Shown: positions 11,929 to 22,800 of the stretch, piece by piece
How the letters are laid out: the number at the start of each line of letters is the position of its first letter
Position numbering within the stretch: position 1 is the first letter of the stretch
Origin: Aralia elata
Taxonomy: Eukaryota > Streptophyta > Magnoliopsida > Apiales > Araliaceae
Reading direction: 5' to 3'
Assembly (NCBI GenBank): GCA_034770075.1
Contig: JAVJAP010000335.1
Span: 310,001 to 374,000 of the forward strand
DNA: 64,000 nucleotides
Notes under the pieces: model-generated
The model's input: only the letters and a program-made list of their open reading frames with translations
Database searches by the model: none
What the model was told of the DNA's origin: nothing
Program-made: the position numbers and the translations under genes

Positions 11929-12554
11929 TTATCCCACCAAACGAGGAACCAGTTAGGTAATTCGTTTTTCAAGATATCAGGGACAATTCGGATGAACCAG
12001 GAATGGTTATGAACGGGATTTTGATAGTAAAACAAATAGGTAAAGGAATCAATATAATCCCAATAACTATATTTAACAGTTTTGGCACCAAGATCAAGAG
12101 TACGAGTGATGACAGTATTGATACCCCATTGAGGAATAGGCATAATTTGACGGATTATAACTTTACTATACTGAATAGGGCTGGTAGTTTTAGTAGGATC
12201 ATGGAAAGTATGCTTGATTTCCATGGATGCTGTAATTATGGCTATGTTTTCATAGACATATCTGTACTGATCAAAATGAGTCGGAAATTGTTGGGTACTA
12301 AGATATCTCATCTTAATCTCCCATGGATCTGACATCCATTGTTCATCATTCAGTTCAATGAAGAGAATTGTCTCCTCGGTAATACTGTTAGAAACATACT
12401 GTTCGGATTGTTCTAATAGAACATCTTTTACTGTTTTTGAAGGAGATCCTTCTTGGGTACCTTGAGTTCCAAGACTCGGATATTCTGTATTATACTGATT
12501 TGGGCGCTGGGTGCGACCCCTGCCTCTGTTTCGGTTCTGACCTCGAAAGGCCAT
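11929..12554 (-). pseudogene. Third viral ORF, copy A, truncated by the TA repeat
   Basis: The start ATG at 12554 lies 13 bases after the polyprotein stop. The protein opens with an Arg/Gly/Asn-rich tail (RGQNRNRGRGRTQR), which suggests nucleic-acid binding. It runs about 208 codons and then leaves viral sequence at GGGATA, where the TA microsatellite begins and adds Ile-Tyr codons. The complete equivalent in copy B has 425 codons, so about half is missing. The family is not one I can name with confidence; its position matches the ORF after the polymerase in several caulimovirids. Confidence 0.85.
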
Positions 12555-12567
12555 ATCTACTGTAGTT

Positions 12568-15500
12568 TTAACCCTGCAAGTATTCACGAGTTAAGAAATC
12601 AGGTAAAGCATTCTGTTCACCTTTAATATATTCGATATTAAAGTCAAATACTGAAAGTATGCTCTGCCAAGTAGCAAATATCTGTTTGGAAGCAAGATTT
12701 TGAACATCTTTTTCAAATATCTGTTTTGCTGCTGAACAGTCAACACGGATAAGGAAATGTTGATTTAAAAGATCACCTTGAAATTTTAAAACACATTTAA
12801 CAATACATAAACATTCTTGTTTAATAGTCGGATAATTAAGAGCGGCACCTTTCCACATTCCTGAATGGAATTGGACTAATTCTTCATGATTGGTTTTAGG
12901 GTTTAACTGTTTAAGAATTCCACCAAAACCTTTGTTGGAGGCATCAGTTTCAACAATTTTTGGCCAATTAGAATTAGGCAGAGAAAGGCAAGGTAACTGT
13001 TTGACTTTGGCCTTAATATTACGAATAGCTGACGTATGTTTGTCATCCCAAGGTGGAGGGTTTTTTCGTAATCTTTGGTAGAGGATAGCAGTTTCCTGGG
13101 CAACTTGCGGATAATAATCACGGATATAATTTAAGCAACCAAGAAATCGTTGTAATTGAGTTTTATCTTTAATAATATCAGGAAATTTAGATCCAAACTC
13201 AATACTACGGTTAATAGGGATAATAGTGCCATTATAAATATTATGGCCTAAAAACCTTATTTCTGTTTGGAAAAGTTTCATCTTAGGAGCAGAAACTACT
13301 AATCCACTTTTCATAATAACATCTTTAAAAATACGAAGATGCTTAATATGCTGATCAATAGATGATGAAAAGATAAGAACATCATCAATATAGCAAATAA
13401 TGAATTCTGTAAAGGGGTTAAAAATGTCATTCATGATATGCTGAAATTCAGAGGGACCATTTTTAACACCAAAGGGTAAAACACTCCATTCATAGTGTCC
13501 AAAAGGTACTGTAAAAGCAGTCTTGTATCTGTCTTCATTGCAAATCTGAATTTGCCAAAATCCTGATTTTAAATCAAATTTTGAAAAGACAGCGGCTTCC
13601 TGTAATCGATCTAATAAATCTTTTTTGTTGGGAATTGGATACCTGATCCACTGTAAAGCCTTATTAAGAGGCTTATAATTGATAACAAGTCGGGGTGCTC
13701 CTCTTTCAACTTCTGCATTTTTATTAACATAAAAGGCAGTACAACTCCAAGGAGAATAACTGGGTTTTATTAACTTCTTTTTCAGAAGAGAAGAAATTTC
13801 TGTTTTGCAAAGTTTTATATAATCCTTTTTCATCTGACTAGGTCTAGACTTGGTAGGAATAAACTTTTCATTAAAATCCTTTTCATAAGGGAGAGAAATA
13901 ATATGTTTCTTTCTATCCCAAAAAGCGCTAGGATTATCACTGCAAATATCGGTTTGAAAAGATTTCAAAATAGAATTAGCCTTTTCTTGAAATTCTTTTT
14001 GATTAATACGCTGTTTTATAGAAAGGTATTTAATTTCATTCTGTAAGAAATTAATCTGTTTTTCCTTATTAGAAATTAATAATTGAATTTTATTAACTTC
14101 TTTTGTATAAGGTTCAGTAATAAATTCAAAAATGATATTTCTATCATTTAGAGTAGTGGAAATACCAGTGCTATCAATCTTGGTAATAGGCATAAGTAGG
14201 AAAAGAAAAGGGGTACCAAGAATAATACACTGTGACATATTTTTGATTAGGACAAAGGAAGTAGGAAGGCAAAGTCCTTGTTTACAGATAAAAACTTCGG
14301 GTAACTTATACTTAATCTTCATACTATTGCCACTGGCACTAGTTAAAGATTGGGTAGTTTTTTCGAAATACTTAGTAGGAACTAAGCCTTCTTGGATACA
14401 GTTCATGTCAGCTCCACTATCAACAAGAGCAATGACCTCTTTCATAATAAAATCAGGTTTTATTATAAAAGTAATACGTATATACCATTTCTGGTTAGTA
14501 ACCTGATGCAAAGTCATAAGATAATCTTCTTTATCCTGTTTATCGTCTTGATGACTGGAAGTTTCTCCTTTTTCCCTTTCAGTATTGATATTATGTAACT
14601 GGTCTTTAAGATTATTAAGATTATCGAAAATAATCTGGTTAGTTAACTGTAATTGCTTAACTTCAGCTTTAAGAAGATTAACATCTTCTTTAAGATCATT
14701 AATAGTAATAATTTTATCAGTAGGTGTTTTAAGCCTATTAAAAACTTCTTTTAAAGAATAACTACTATTAGTAATGATCTCAGGTTTCGGTTTTTGGCTT
14801 TCATAAAAGGTTTCAAGAATTTTGAACCTAGTATCAGGGTCTTTAATTTGATCAATAAGATCAAGGATGGACTGTTGGTTTTCTGTTAAAGCATTAATGC
14901 TAAGACCATTCATTTGGACAATAGATTTCCAATAATGGGCTTCTGAAATAGCATTAACAACATTAGGATCCTGATCACGATCTGAATCAGATCCAGAGGT
15001 AGAGTAGATTTCAGCAATCTCATCATCAGATTGACAAGGAGAATTACTAACACTACTTTGACATAAGCAGTTAAGAATCTCTTGTTGAATATCTTCATCA
15101 AGAGATAAATTACTAATTTTTTGCTTAAAATTAGATCTACACTTATTAGCGTAATGTCCTGTTTTATTACACTTGTAACATTTAATGTTGGACTTATCAG
15201 TTTTATTTTTAGTTCTAGTCCTTTTCTGTTTTCTACCTTTGGGTTTACTATCCTGAGTGGTGGTAGTAGTTTTGTACTGTCTTCTCCTATGTTTGTAAGG
15301 CCTTTTATTAGAAGACTTATGGGTTTTTCTGGATTTATTCGGATAAAGAATTTTTGTGTCAAAAGCAAACTGATCACAAAATTCTCCTAACTCATGTTTC
15401 TTAGTGAGTCTCTGTTGTTTCATTTGATTCTGTAGCTTAAGGTCATTACAAAGAGTTAGACCTTCTTTAATAACAGCAGATATAATATCTCCGTAAGTAA

Positions 15501-16950
15501 GACTGTTGTAAGGGATACTTATAGAATCATGTTTATCCCTAAGTTGTTTTCTAACCTTTTCAGCAAAGAGACTAGGAAGGCCATCAATAAACTTGGCTTT
15601 CCAATGTTCACTGTTAGCATCAGTACGCTGAGTAACTTTCATTAAAAAGACATCCTTATACCATCTGAAATGGGTTAAGGAAGGACATCTAAGATTCTGT
15701 AAAAGCTCTCTAGACCTTTCATGACTTTGAGCCATGGTTCCACCGAAATGGTGGAGAATAGAATAGACAAGAGTATAGCAAGCATCTTCTATCCTAGTTT
15801 CTGTTTGTGTGGTTTTGTTAATTTCAGTCTTAAAGGAATTAAGAATTTCATTCTGTTGATGAGGAATGAGAATATTATCCCACCATCCTTTAAGAATACC
15901 GGTGAATCCTGCCGTAATAAAACGACAAATTTGATGATCGGTATTATCATTCTGTTTACAAACAGTAGCATACATTAGCATATGATGGACTGTTTCATAA
16001 ATCTGATATTCTGTTTTACCATCTATATTCCATTCATAGATGGTCTTTCCATGGTAAGATTTCTGAGAATGAAGAAAATCTTCTTCATAAAGAATATCCT
16101 GTGGAGTAGGTCGAGGGTAGTAATATCTACTTGGTCCTGAAAGGGCCATACGATCTATAGGACGATTACTGTAAGTAGTTTTATTAAGGGAATCAGTCCC
16201 TTGAAAACTATTCTGAATTTCATTAATTTGGTCTGTAGTATAACCATCATCATCATCACTAGGAGGCTGAGATGTGGGTTGTTCAGACAAAACATTTATG
16301 TTGGGAGTGTCTGGAGGAATCCTAAGATCTTTCACGCGGTTAACAAGATTATCAATAAAATCATTATCCGGTTTAGAAGATTTTAGTTTGAAATTAGAAA
16401 TCTCAACTGGCGGTTTAATAAAAGCAGGTTGAATTTCTATTTCAGGATTACTGGTTACGTTTTGAACTTTTTCTTCAATTCTAATTAATTGTTTTCCTAT
16501 GGTTTGTAGGAAAAGATTAGTATAATTGTGCTGTTTATTAATTTGATGAAAACTACGAGTCTGAGAAGTATCAGTAGTTTTCTCAGTGACCTGAATGAAA
16601 GGATTAATAGATAGAGCAGGGCTATCAGATTGTTCTGGTGCAAGTTCTAGTGGTCTAGGAGGAGGATGGACAGATTGTATAATCGTTCCATCAGTCAAAA
16701 TCCAATCTCTGGAGATTCCTGTTAAAACATTTAATTGTTTTTCAGTATGGTTATTATGATTAATAAACCAAAAGGGAAAGGAATAAAGAGATTGAATCTC
16801 TTCAAGATACTGATAATAAAGTTTTTTATTATCTTTTAGCTGTTCTTTAGAATGGTTAGAAAAATACCATTCTCTGAAATTACTGTATTTTTCTTGCATG
16901 AAGTCACTGTTGAGAGTTTTGCGATTATCACTATTTGGTGTAAAGTCCAT
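12568..16950 (-). CDS. Viral polyprotein, copy A, full length: capsid, protease, RT, RNase H
   Basis: One 1460-aa frame has no stop, which is notable for an integrated virus. Domains: capsid-type region about residues 300-560; a very basic stretch followed by a CCHC zinc knuckle (CYKCNKTGHYANKC) at about 591-604; a coiled coil at about 750-810; the aspartic protease motif DSGAD near 844; RT from about 1030 with YIDDV at about 1187; and RNase H with the first catalytic Asp near 1335. The start codon overlaps the movement-protein stop as TAATG, an arrangement that suggests coupled translation. The ORF is intact, but the matching movement protein has two stops, so intactness may only mean recent insertion. 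Confidence 0.93.
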   Translation of the reverse strand: MDFTPNSDNRKTLNSDFMQEKYSNFREWYFSNHSKEQLKDNKKLYYQYLEEIQSLYSFPFWFINHNNHTEKQLNVLTGISRDWILTDGTIIQSVHPPPRPLELAPEQSDSPALSINPFIQVTEKTTDTSQTRSFHQINKQHNYTNLFLQTIGKQLIRIEEKVQNVTSNPEIEIQPAFIKPPVEISNFKLKSSKPDNDFIDNLVNRVKDLRIPPDTPNINVLSEQPTSQPPSDDDDGYTTDQINEIQNSFQGTDSLNKTTYSNRPIDRMALSGPSRYYYPRPTPQDILYEEDFLHSQKSYHGKTIYEWNIDGKTEYQIYETVHHMLMYATVCKQNDNTDHQICRFITAGFTGILKGWWDNILIPHQQNEILNSFKTEINKTTQTETRIEDACYTLVYSILHHFGGTMAQSHERSRELLQNLRCPSLTHFRWYKDVFLMKVTQRTDANSEHWKAKFIDGLPSLFAEKVRKQLRDKHDSISIPYNSLTYGDIISAVIKEGLTLCNDLKLQNQMKQQRLTKKHELGEFCDQFAFDTKILYPNKSRKTHKSSNKRPYKHRRRQYKTTTTTQDSKPKGRKQKRTRTKNKTDKSNIKCYKCNKTGHYANKCRSNFKQKISNLSLDEDIQQEILNCLCQSSVSNSPCQSDDEIAEIYSTSGSDSDRDQDPNVVNAISEAHYWKSIVQMNGLSINALTENQQSILDLIDQIKDPDTRFKILETFYESQKPKPEIITNSSYSLKEVFNRLKTPTDKIITINDLKEDVNLLKAEVKQLQLTNQIIFDNLNNLKDQLHNINTEREKGETSSHQDDKQDKEDYLMTLHQVTNQKWYIRITFIIKPDFIMKEVIALVDSGADMNCIQEGLVPTKYFEKTTQSLTSASGNSMKIKYKLPEVFICKQGLCLPTSFVLIKNMSQCIILGTPFLFLLMPITKIDSTGISTTLNDRNIIFEFITEPYTKEVNKIQLLISNKEKQINFLQNEIKYLSIKQRINQKEFQEKANSILKSFQTDICSDNPSAFWDRKKHIISLPYEKDFNEKFIPTKSRPSQMKKDYIKLCKTEISSLLKKKLIKPSYSPWSCTAFYVNKNAEVERGAPRLVINYKPLNKALQWIRYPIPNKKDLLDRLQEAAVFSKFDLKSGFWQIQICNEDRYKTAFTVPFGHYEWSVLPFGVKNGPSEFQHIMNDIFNPFTEFIICYIDDVLIFSSSIDQHIKHLRIFKDVIMKSGLVVSAPKMKLFQTEIRFLGHNIYNGTIIPINRSIEFGSKFPDIIKDKTQLQRFLGCLNYIRDYYPQVAQETAILYQRLRKNPPPWDDKHTSAIRNIKAKVKQLPCLSLPNSNWPKIVETDASNKGFGGILKQLNPKTNHEELVQFHSGMWKGAALNYPTIKQECLCIVKCVLKFQGDLLNQHFLIRVDCSAAKQIFEKDVQNLASKQIFATWQSILSVFDFNIEYIKGEQNALPDFLTREYLQG

Positions 16951-18041
16951 TAAACAGGAAATTGCATTTCGCTAGCGGTAGAAGGAGAAGGACTAGAAGG
17001 TCTCCTATGCTGGTAAATACCATGAGGTATTTGGTTTTCAGATATGTGAATACCACGTACTTGATCTTCAGGATAAAGATCATTATTAGAATCATTACTG
17101 GAATTTTTAGTAATGAATTCTAAAGGGTCAGCTGTCGAATGTCTAGAAGACTCAGGGAGTTCGACATTATACTGGCTGGGACTACGGTAAGAGGTGCTAG
17201 AAATACTACGCTGTAAAGGTCTTTTGAACTGTATAAAGACATTACCATCTCTAGTCTGAATAACATCATCTAGAGATTGTCTAACAATAGGTCTAACAGG
17301 AACAGCCTGCGAGACTTTCCATCGTTCTGGGAAAGTAATACTATCCCAAGGGATCATACGGGGTACAACAACCTGACTGCTAAAAAGGTTGGTTTCAATA
17401 AGCACAGTCTGACCTTGATTGGTCTATTTACGGATATAAGGATTTAAAGTAGTTAAAACCTTTAAATGAACACGGAATATGATTGCAAAAGGAAGAGATC
17501 CTGGCAAATAATTATAACCGTGGGTTAAGACACGAAGTTCTAAAACCTTAGATAAATTATTGTCAGTTAATGCAATACTCAGATTCGGATAAATATCAAA
17601 GTAAACTGGTCCATGGGATAAGCTTGTTTCAACAGCTCCCATTAGGGACTGTTTCTAATCAAGACATCGACCATCTCGTAGAGTGGTCTGTATATTGGTA
17701 TTTTGGCCTAATAGAGTTAACGGTTTAAAGGCTATTTGAACAAGGCCTATATGAACGTATTTATACTTACTAAGAAAAGGGTATAAATCGTTAACGTCTA
17801 ATAAGTAAAGAATTTCATCATTATTCTGTAAAGGAACTTGATGTTCGAAAGTTTTAATAATTCTTTTACTAAAGAAATCAAAGGTTCCGATTTTATAAAT
17901 CTTTTCTGGTTTGACATTTGGAATAGTCCATTTGTCAAGGGCTTCGGTTACATCTTTATAAGCTATAAGCTCAGTAGATGCTGCTGTAGAACTAACAGTC
18001 TGTGCTACGGATGTAACAGAAGATGAGGTTGAATCAGTCAT
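16950..18041 (-). pseudogene. Viral movement protein, copy A, with two in-frame amber stops
   Basis: One frame of 363 codons runs from ATG 18041 to the stop that overlaps the polyprotein start. Two TAG codons, at about 17655-17657 and 17424-17426, split it into three parts with no frameshift. The middle part (GPVYFDIYPNLSIALTD, THGYNYLPGS) resembles the 30K-type movement proteins of plant pararetroviruses, which carry virus through plasmodesmata. The last third is rich in Ser, Pro and Arg. I have no intact copy to compare, because copy B lacks this gene. Programmed readthrough is conceivable but nothing seen supports it. Confidence 0.82.
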
Positions 18042-18112
18042 GACTTGTGGTGGCTATATATATAATAGATTTAGAAAATCATTTTAAGAAAATATGTTTT
18101 TCAATAAGTACT

Positions 18113-18125
18113 GGCTTTGATACCA
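18113..18125 (-). other. tRNA-Met primer-binding site, viral copy A
   Basis: The minus strand reads TGGTATCAAAGCC, one base different from copy B (TGGTATCAGAGCC at 19807). By convention this site is the origin of the circular viral genome map. It lies 72 bases upstream of the movement-protein ATG. Confidence 0.87.
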
Positions 18126-18307
18126 TTTGGCTTACTATAACAGATTAATAAACATAAAGATGATTAGCACGTCTGTCAATTAATCCTTTCATTCAGGTCA
18201 CTAAGAAAACTACTAAAACTACCAGCCCTATTCAGTATAGTAAAGCTGTAATCCGTCAAATTATGCCTATTCAGACTAGAGATGGTAATGTCTTTATACA
18301 GTTTAAA
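18126..18307. other. Scrambled junction between viral copies A and B
   Basis: From left to right: copy A continues about 54 bases past its primer site to 18179; about 30 bases (18180-18209) have no viral match that I can find; 18210 to about 18274 matches ORF3 in plus orientation (23749-23813); about 18270-18307 matches the movement-protein gene (inverse of about 17265-17228); then ORF3 resumes at the equivalent of 24012. The ORF3/movement join shares TATTC, a microhomology. This patchwork fits template switching or end joining of several viral fragments. Confidence 0.8.
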
Positions 18308-18965
18308 AGACAAATTTGGTATTTCTTTTGATACCTTACCAGAACCTGTCCAAGCTGTTTTTAAAGATTGGCAAAATGCTTACTCTCATATACCGCAAAA
18401 TAAAAATTACTCTATGAGTAAGATTTTTATTCATTTTATCATCCGTTTTAATATCCCTTGGATCTGGAAGTGGGATTTAAAGTGTGATCATCAGAACAAA
18501 ATCCCTCGTCTTAAAAGAGTCTTTTTTACCAAGTGGTGGGATAAGGGTATGAACCCTCATTTAACAGAACTTATCAAAACTATTGAAGATCATGCCAAGG
18601 CCTGTTTGGATATCTTACCGAAATCCCTTCCTCCTCCTTCTGACAATCCTTTTGTTAGAATCCGAGAAGATTTGAAACAGAAATTTCCTTTATTAACAGA
18701 AACAGAATTGATTTCTAAATCCATGGAATTACTGAAGAACCAATTTCTTCAGTCACTTGATAAAGATGATGTCTCAATGAAGTCAACTAGCAGCAGAGAG
18801 CCAGAAGATGAAAATTCTTTTAATGCTCTAGCAGGAGAAAGTCAGAATCCAGAGGATGACGACGATGATGACCAGGACTCTGTTGGCGATTTCTGGGATT
18901 CCCTAACAGCAATTATTACCGACAAAGTTGATAAAAGGAAAGATAAAGGAAAGAAGAAATTATGA
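18282..18965 (+). pseudogene. C-terminal half of the third viral ORF, fused to a movement-gene scrap
   Basis: An open frame of 227 codons starts in the movement-gene scrap and enters the ORF3 C-terminal half at about 18308. From there it is nearly identical to 24010-24668. The fragment carries a Trp-rich segment (WIWKWDLKCDHQ) and an acidic end (a run of Asp, then Lys-rich KDKGKKKL). It lacks the natural N-terminus and start. Confidence 0.85.
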
Positions 18966-19806
18966 GCGCCTGTCTTTTTCCCATCAACAAAAAAGTTGCC
19001 GAAAGTTTCCTTTGTCGGGCCATTCAATGCTTTAAAACCGCACACCTGTCCACTTTACTTTTTGTAAAAGTTTTTCACCCGTGTTGTAACAGTTATTCTA
19101 CTTTTGTTTCTGCAATTATTAGTAAGAGGTCAAATTAATATTTGACACCTGTCTCTTACTATTTCTTTTTTCCGTCTTTAAAAGGGAGCTCTCACCCTAT
19201 GTTGAAGCAGGAGTAAGTTTTAGTTTATAAAATCTATGTTTATAGAATTTCTGGTTGATATCTCTCTCTCTCTTTTTCAGATCATATTACTATTGTTAAT
19301 CATCGTCCTCTTCACCTGTAAGTAATTGATTCTATTCGTCGTATTGTTCATCTGAATAATCTTTTACAATTTCATATTAATAATCATAATTTTCAGCTAC
19401 AAAATTATCGTCAAGCTTTTGACGACTTTGTTCGTCAATATTTTCTAGAGCAATTGCTTGAAACAAAGCAATATATATTATATATAAAAACAGAAATCAG
19501 AACTTTAGTTCTGGACTTAGTCTTGCAGGGAAGATCTCCCCCTTCCCTTTAAAACAGTATATTCATGAGGCTATATATATAATACTTTAGTCTTTCATTA
19601 GTGAATATGTTCTTGAATATTCCTGGTACTTACTATTACAGTTTCTATTAGCATATTAGTTGCATTTTTATGATTAGTGGGACGTCACCCAAGTCGCGTT
19701 AGGTCAGTCCGTTTTGCGTGATCAGCAGTAGGACGTTTACCCTGTAAGTCGTTGACAGACGTGCTAATCATCTTAATGTTTATTAATCTGTTATAGTAAG
19801 CCAAAA
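18966..19806 (+). promoter_or_regulatory. Viral 3' intergenic and promoter region, first copy
   Basis: This region lies between ORF3 and the primer site, where caulimovirids carry promoter, poly(A) signal and leader. TATATATATA at 19572-19582 follows a pyrimidine-rich stretch and is a candidate TATA box; CTTTAAAAGGG near 19178 is another. Strong donor-like GTAAGT occurs at 19213 and 19318, and a polypyrimidine-CAG acceptor-like site ends at 19280. GGGACGTCACC at about 19679 contains the TGACG core of plant bZIP sites on the other strand. The same region recurs at 24669-25496 with small differences. Confidence 0.65.
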
Positions 19807-19820
19807 TGGTATCAGAGCCA
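19807..19820 (+). other. tRNA-Met primer-binding site, viral copy B
   Basis: TGGTATCAGAGCCA. It is followed by the same leader as copy A up to the movement-protein ATG at 19891, after which the sequence jumps into the polyprotein gene. Confidence 0.9.
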
Positions 19821-19894
19821 GTACTTATTGAAAAGCATATTTTCTTAAAATGATTTTCTAAATCTATTATATATATAGCCACCACAAGTCATGA

Positions 19895-22800
19895 GGAAAG
19901 ACCATCTATGAATGGAATATAGATGGTAAAACAGAATATCAGATTTATGAAACCATCCATCATATGATGATGTATGCTACTGTTTGTAAACAGAACGATA
20001 ATACCGATCATCAAATTTGTCGTTTTATTACGGCAGGATTTACCGGTATTCTTAAAGGATGGTGGGATAATATTCTCATTCCTAATCAACAGAATGAAAT
20101 TCTTAATTCCTTTAAGACTGAAATTAACAAAACCACACAAACAGAAACTAGGATAGAAGACGCTTGCTATACCCTTGCCTATTCTATTCTCCACCATTTT
20201 GGCGGAACCATGGCTCAAAGTCATGAAAGGTCTAGAGAGCTCTTACAGAATCTTAGATGTCCTTCCTTAACCCATTTCAGATGGTATAAGGATGTCTTTT
20301 TAATGAAAGTTACTCAGCGTACTGATGCTAACAGTGAACATTGGAAAGCCAAGTTTATTGATGGCCTTCCTAGTCTCTTTGCTGAAAAGGTTAGAAAACA
20401 ACTTAGGGATAAACATGATTCTATAAGTATCCCTTACAACAGTCTTACTTATGGAGATATTATATCTGCTGTTATTAAAGAAGGTCTAACTCTTTGTAAT
20501 GACCTTAAGCTACAGAATCAAATGAAACAACAGAGACTCACTAAGAAACATGAGTTAGGAGAATTTTGTGATCAGTTTGCTTTTGACACAAAAATTTCTT
20601 ATCCGAATAAATCCAGAAAAACCCATAAGTCTTCTAATAAAAAGCCTTACAAACATAGGAGAAGACAGTACAAAACTACTACTACCACTCAGGATAGTAA
20701 ACCTAAAGGTAGAAAACAGAAAAGAACTAGAACTAAAAATAAAACTGATAAGTCTAACATTAAATGTTACAAGTGTAATAAAACAGGACATTACGCTAAT
20801 AAGTGTAGATCTAATTTTAAGCAAAAAATTAGTAATTTATCTCTTGATGAAGATATTCAACAAGAGATTCTTAACTGCTTATGTCAAAGTAGTGTTGGTA
20901 ATTCTCCTTGTCAATCTGATGATGAGATTGCTGAAATTTACTCTACCTCTGGATCTGATTCAGATCATGATCAGGATCCTGATGTTGTTAATGCTATTTC
21001 AGAAGCCCATTATTGGAAATCTATTGTCCAAATGAATGGTCTTAGCATTAATGCTTTAACAGAAAACCAACAGTCCATCCTTGATCTTATTGATCAAATT
21101 AAAGACCCTGATACTAGGTTCAAAATTCTTGAAACCTTTTATGAAAGCCAAAAACCGAAACCTGAGATCATTACTAATAATAGTTATTCTTTAAAAGAAG
21201 TTTTCAATAGGCTTAAAACACCTACTGATAAAATTATTACTATTAATGATCTTAAAGAAGATGTTAATCTTCTTAAGGCTGAAGTTAAGCAATTACAGTT
21301 AACTAACCAGATTATTTTCGATAATCTTAATAATCTTAAAGACCAGTTACATAATATCAATACTGAAAGGGAAAAAGGAGAAACTTCCAGTCATCAAGAC
21401 GATAAACAGGATAAAGAAGATTATCTTATGACTTTGCATCAGGTTACTAACCAGAAATGGTATATACGTATTACTTTTATAATAAAACCTGATTTTATTA
21501 TGAAAGAGGTCATTGCTCTTGTTGATAGTGGAGCTGACATGAACTGTATCCAAGAAGGCTTAGTTCCTACTAAGTACTTCGAAAAAACTACCCAATCTTT
21601 AACTAGTGCCAGTGGCAATAGTATGAAGATTAAGTATAAGTTACCCGAAGTTTTTATCTGTAAACAAGGACTTTGCCTTCCTACTTCCTTTGTCCTAATC
21701 AAAAATATGTCACAGTGTATTATTCTTGGTACCCCTTTTCTTTTCCTACTTATGCCTATTACCAAGATTGATAGCACTGGTATTTCCACTACTCTAAATG
21801 ATAGAAATATCATTTTTGAATTTATTATTGAACCTTATACAAAAGAAGTTAATAAAATTCAATTATTAATTTCTAATAAGGAAAAACAGATTAATTTCTT
21901 ACAGAATGAAATTAAATACCTTTCTATAAAACAGCGTATTAATCAAAAAGAATTTTAAGAAAAGGCTAATTCTATTTTGAAATCTTTTCAAACCGATATT
22001 TGCAGTGATAATCCTAGCGCTTTTTGGGATAGAAAGAAACATATTATTTCTCTCCCTTATGAAAAGGATTTTAATGAAAAGTTTATTCCTACCAAGTCTA
22101 GACCTAGTCAGATGAAAAAGGATTATATAAAACTTTGCAAAACAGAAATTTCTTCTCTTCTGAAAAAGAAGTTAATAAAACCCAGTTATTCTCCTTGGAG
22201 TTGTACTGCCTTTTATGTTAATAAAAATGCAGAAGTTGAAAGAGGAGCACCCCGACTTGTTATCAATTATAAGCCTCTTAATAAGGCTTTACAGTGGATC
22301 AGGTATCCAATTCCCAACAAAAAAGATTTATTAGATCGATTACAGGAAGCCGCTGTCTTTTCAAAATTTGATTTAAAATCAGGATTTTGGCAAATACAGA
22401 TTTGCAATGAAGATAGATACAAGACTGCTTTTACAGTACCTTTTGGACACTATGAATGGAGTGTTTTACCCTTTGGGGTTAAAAATGGTCCCTCTGAATT
22501 TCAGCATATTATGAATGACATTTTTAACCCTTTTACAGAATTCATTATTTGCTATATTGATGATGTTCTTATTTTTTCATCGTCTATTGATCAGCATATT
22601 AAGCATCTTCGTATTTTCAAAGATGTTATTATGAAAAGTGGATTAGTTGTTTCTGCTCCTAAGATGAAACTTTTCCAAACAGAAATAAGGTTTTTAGGCC
22701 ATAATATTTATAATGGCACTATTATTCCTATTAACCGTAGTATTGAGTTTGGATCTAAGTTTCCTGATATTATTAAAGATAAAACTCAATTACAACGATT

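Noticed and set aside
14132..14598. Plus-strand ORFs over the viral polyprotein of copy A
   Set aside because: They mirror the real minus-strand frame and recur in mirror image in copy B; they are shadows.
17424..17657. Programmed readthrough of the two movement-protein TAG codons
   Set aside because: No readthrough context or structure is evident; ordinary mutation is the simpler explanation.
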